Shown: positions 60,307 to 64,000 of the stretch, piece after piece
Layout: each line of letters starts with the position of its first letter
Numbering within the stretch: the stretch's first letter is position 1
NCBI GenBank assembly: GCA_013398295.1
Contig: VZSF01006733.1
Span: 1,096,355-1,160,354 of the forward strand
DNA: 64,000 nt
Reading direction: 5' to 3'
From: Chionis minor
Lineage: Eukaryota; Chordata; Aves; Charadriiformes; Chionididae
Translations under genes and position numbers: made by a program
Notes under the pieces: generated by a model
What the model was told of the DNA's origin: nothing
Databases searched by the model: none
The model's input: the letters and a program-made list of their open reading frames with translations, nothing else

Positions 60307-61479
60307 ATAATGCATCAGGAATTAGAAGTCTAGTGTGGTATTTCCAGCCTCTTTGGAGTTAAACATGGCTGCTGTTGGAGTCTCCTCCAATAATTTCCCA
60401 GTATTTCATTACAGTGGATGAAGATACAAGCTCCGTTAAGAGGCAAGCTAACAGCAATAAGGTCCTTCTATAAAAGAAGGAATTTATCTGGAGCAGCTGT
60501 TTTGAGAGGCCCAGTGGCCATCTCTGGTGCCCAAGCTGGGTAGATGTGCAGTCAAATTAAGCCCCAAGAGGAAACAGTTCTTGATGGAGGCCCAATGGTG
60601 CCTCACAAGCTCCTGGAATCTGCAAAGCAGCTGAGGAAGAACCTCGCCATCAAATGCATGTTCGTAGTGACTTCGTTCAGCTTGTGCTCTTCTGTTCTGT
60701 CTCCGTTTCCACCTTTGGAATAGAATGTTCAGTTATAAATTAATTGTGTTGTTTTATCATTGCTTTCACCATTGGTGCTGTGAATGACAAGTCAATACAT
60801 AGAATCACAGACTTGGACTAACTTTTGCCCAAGTGTGTGTGTGTGAGCAGTGCCCAGCCTCTGCAAAATCTCATGTGCTTCATCCCCTTGCTGAAAGGGG
60901 TTGCTTGAGCACCAGTTGTCCGAAAAGCTACAGTTTTAAAGAGCAGGTTTATTTGAAACTATAACCTTTCCTCCTTTGGCAAGAAAGCAGCAAATGACTA
61001 AGAAAATACATTCCCTCTTCACAGTGACCTAGTCACTTGTGTTTGCCTGTCTACCAGATGACCAAATGGTACCTCATTCTTGATAACATTGTCTGATTTC
61101 AACTTCAGTACCAGTTGGTGATTTATTTGTTTTAATCAAAAATTATTTTTTTCCTTATTTCAGGTCGGGCAAAGGATTTACTCCAAATCAAAACTTCTGT
61201 AGAAGTGCTGTGAGGGAAATCTAGCATACCAAAAAAGGGAGGAAAGGTCATTGTGTAGGCAGGTGAAGGTTAAGGTTTGCCTAGTCTGTAATCTAACAAC
61301 ATAGTTCTGTAGCTAGAGATAATCATATATATGTCAAAACAGTTAATGCCAGAAAATATACCTGCTCATCACAGTAATTGTGTAGCTCTTGACAAAAAAA
61401 AAAAAAGCCAAGAGTTCACTTTAAATGAAATTAACTGGTTGCTCTAAATGGCAGCATGCTGCTTCATCCTAATTTTTCT
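60307..61479. other. Noncoding stretch
   Basis: No gene is recognised. An open segment after 60568 reads as a protein-like peptide (ETVLDGGPMVPHKLLES and on to a stop near 60720) without start codon or clear splice sites. CATAGAATCACAGACTTGG near 60799 looks like a fragment of a CR1-type 3' end. A (GT)-rich run lies near 60834-60844 and an A run near 61392-61404. Confidence 0.45.
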
Positions 61480-61965
61480 AGTCAGCTTAATAGAATAAGC
61501 CTAATTTATCATAAATACTAGTCAAACATTTTAACATATAAACAGTTCATGCAGAGTTATTTTGTGGCGGCTACAGGAGTAGAGGAGTTAATATTTATTG
61601 GTACAATGTACTAGGAATGCAGCCAGATATCCTCGGATGCAGGCTGTGCTTGGTAGCGGTGAATATAAGATCAGTGGCACATGAAGTGAAAGACTGGCAA
61701 AGGCAGGACTCTAATTCATAAGCAGAGAAGTCGGGTTTGGGCACTGAAATTGTTATTGTACAGCACTGTACAAAAGACAGCGCTCCAGAGGACACTTGCT
61801 CTGGGTTTACCCCTACTTAACTAATTGCTCCCTAGCTAGCTGCTGCTGTTATGGTTATAAACCTTGGCCTAAATGCCTGCAGTTTGCACTATAATTGATC
61901 ATAATAAATCTTTTGTCATCAAAGCTCAACTGAAGCTTTTCAGTGCCTTAATAACAACGGGTTTC
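61480..61965. promoter_or_regulatory. Conserved-noncoding-element-like stretch
   Basis: High-complexity non-repetitive sequence with CTAATTGC near 61820, GCTAGCTGCTGCTG near 61837, ATAATTGATCATAATAAATC near 61890 and few CpG. There is no meaningful frame. The texture resembles vertebrate conserved noncoding DNA. Unproven. Confidence 0.27.
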
Positions 61966-64000
61966 ACTGGTCTCTCTCCTAAATTTGGCATATTCTTAAC
62001 CTAATGTTAGTCTGCAGAGACCTGAGCTTGTCCAGATGATTTCCCTAAATCTTTCATGTCTTTTTTTTTTCCCCAGAAATATTTTTAAGTTCTGTTGCTT
62101 TTACATGGACAGTACCAAAGATCAGATAAATATATTCCATAAACTTGAAATAAACTCTATTACTTTTTTGTTTGTTTTTAAGAAAAAAGATAATTCAACA
62201 CAGAGGGGCCTTTGGAAGTACAATAATGACCAAGATAGAATTTATGCTTTTGATAGATAGAAAAATTTGCAGGAAAGGGCCTATGGGCTTGGCTAGCAGT
62301 CATAGGAACTGCATATATGAGGAATGGACTGCTTTGGATTTTTGATTGTTTCTCGGTATAGGATGGAGCAGCTTCAGTGAGGGGTGATGCTCAGGAAGGA
62401 TGCCTGTTGCTTGCAAAGTTACAGGCTTGCTTTGTATCTGTGCAGGCAGTTTGTTCAGTAAAATTATATTGAAATTAATAGGACAGTGGATAATCTCATT
62501 TATTTTATAATTAAAAAACATAAAAACAAGAAGATAATCAGTCAATCTCACTTACACAGTGGGCTTGCTTGACCTTTAACATAGTGTTTCTGCGGTATTG
62601 CTCAAATAACTTGTTTTGTTAGTGTTCTTGGGCTTGTTCTTTTGAACCAGGAATTGTGCTACACAGCAGTGTTTATGCTGGAGGGGTGGATTTCATATAA
62701 GGAGTCATCCTTTATGGCAGACATTTCTTTTGTCAATGAGACCACTAAGCAGCAAAGACTTTGTTATCTGCCACTTAGTTGTGCATCAGCAAGTCTTGAT
62801 GCTTTAAAGAATGCCACTCTTCTAGAGCCTGTTTCTTCTCCAAAGGGTGACCTCCAGTAGGATTCATTAATAAGTAACAATGGCTTTTACAATAAGGACA
62901 ACTTGCAGAAATATTAGCATGGCAGCTGTATCTGGGATTATCCAGCCTAGGAGGGAGCACAGCTTTTGTGACTACTGCTGTCCAAAGGAGGTCATGTAGA
63001 AAACCCATTTGTGCTTGCACTGTAGGACTTGTGGCTGCTTTTAAGCATGAAATGCTGAAGTTATACCTCAGTGTGGCTGTATCGACTGTCTCATCAAATG
63101 TCTATGACTCTTTCATTTCTTCTTCTTTAGTTTTGTATTGGGTACTGTACATTTTTGCAAAGCTGTTTGATGCCACAGTATGGCCACACTGTTTCTTAAG
63201 TTTCCTTTGTTCCTCTGAATTAATTCCCCACATGATCCATGGCACAGGTAACTGTAGACACCTTTATCCAATGTCTAAGAAGGCATTCTAAAACATTAAA
63301 CTATTGCAGTCTATCCTGAAGGCCTTAGTATGATGTGATCACTTTCCCTCTTGAACTTTTTGCTCTACAATTTTCATCCAGTCTCTAGATTTTAGCATTC
63401 ATGATGTGGGTGTAAATAAGTGCCTTCAAGTTACATACCTTTTGGTCCACCAGAGCATCCTCATAAGATAGTATGAAGCCAGCCATCTTTATGTTTTGTT
63501 TCTGTTGTGAATATTTGTTGCTTAATTAAAGCCCTAGCTCTATGAAGCAAATACTTGTGGGGAAAACTTCAGGTGTAATGTACACGTTGCTAGTCCCTAT
63601 GATGGTGGGAAAAAGCTTGATAATGTGACAATAATGTGCACCAACCAGTGAAAAAGAGAAGATAAAATTCTAAGCCTTTCTTAAAGCCAACCCTGTAATT
63701 CTCAGGTTACCAGATGGTGTGGTTGGAGCTGGTGAGGTTTGTGTTTGGCATTAAATGGTATTGTAATTTTACTACTTTAGGGGTAAAAAATATTGCGAAA
63801 CCTTTTGCATTACCTTGATTAGAGAACACGATGTGGTATGAAACTAATTATTCTTGTAACGCATGAAACATATCATTGTCTTGAAAATAAACCCTGGTAA
63901 GCATTATACTCCCCAGTTTTTCATAGCACTTGCACAGTAACAATCAGGTGCTTTTGACTGGACCTAGTCAGGGAGGAAAGGGACCTAGAGCGAAAAAGGC
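61966..64000. other. Noncoding stretch
   Basis: No gene or known transposon is recognised. The 107-codon plus frame at 62968-63291 is hydrophobic with no motif and no splice context. Confidence 0.55.

Noticed and set aside
1..64000. Search for an endogenous retrovirus or LTR element
   Set aside because: I saw no paired LTRs, primer binding site or gag/pol/env-like frame. The only retroelement coding remnants are CR1 ORF2.
1..64000. Search for tRNA, snRNA, 5S, 7SK or Y RNA genes and CRISPR arrays
   Set aside because: No characteristic motifs or regularly spaced repeats were seen by eye. tRNAscan-SE and Infernal would be needed to exclude short degenerate copies.

Overview
The window is vertebrate nuclear DNA and almost certainly avian. 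Five 5'-truncated CR1 LINE copies are recognisable. Two of them end in the 3' sequence expected of CR1 (one with a multi-copy ATTCTATG tail), and several still read as the C-terminal end of CR1 ORF2. I saw no mammalian Alu or L1. Most of the window is AT-rich, with only a few GC/CpG-richer patches. There is no operon-like packing, no rRNA or tRNA gene and no CRISPR array. It reads as a gene-poor intergenic region or a very large intron, and I could not name any host gene with confidence.

Layout. 1-7 kb: plain noncoding DNA with a purine-rich tract (1370-1690) and microsatellites. 7-11.2 kb: the most gene-like part. It holds several short protein-like open segments flanked by splice-like signals, a possible terminal exon with AATAAA near 9.8 kb, and a 168-codon minus-strand open frame at 10650-11156. 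It could be an unrecognised lncRNA, a decayed gene or a retrocopy. 11.2-20.9 kb: noncoding, with GC-richer patches at 13.4-14.0 and 18.7-19.8 kb and short direct repeats. 20.99-21.23 kb: CR1 (+). 23.90-24.12 kb: the single best candidate coding exon in the window, of unknown family. 24-29 kb: noncoding, with a near-perfect 16-bp-arm hairpin at 26854-26888. 29.2-29.65 kb: CR1 (+). 30-37.7 kb: noncoding, with stretches resembling conserved noncoding elements near 36.0-36.6 and 37.3-37.6 kb. 37.72-38.21 kb: CR1 (+). 40.97-41.47 kb: CR1 (-). 44.38-44.54 kb: a GTGGT-type minisatellite with a strong G-quadruplex motif and an ambiguous base, followed by a CpG-island-like patch (44.54-44.83 kb). 45.8-47.5 kb: homeodomain-site-rich noncoding stretches. 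47.5-59.6 kb: noncoding. 59.62-60.31 kb: CR1 (-), with a nonsense change in its ORF2 remnant. 60.3-64 kb: noncoding, with one conserved-element-like stretch near 61.5-61.9 kb.

I found no convincing new biological system. The observations most worth checking are the orphan exon at 23902-24115, the possible multi-exon transcript or decayed gene at 7.0-9.85 kb, the minus-strand frame at 10.65-11.16 kb, the hairpin at 26.85 kb, and the minisatellite/G4/CpG block at 44.4-44.8 kb. Nothing here can be confirmed without alignment to other bird genomes or RNA data.
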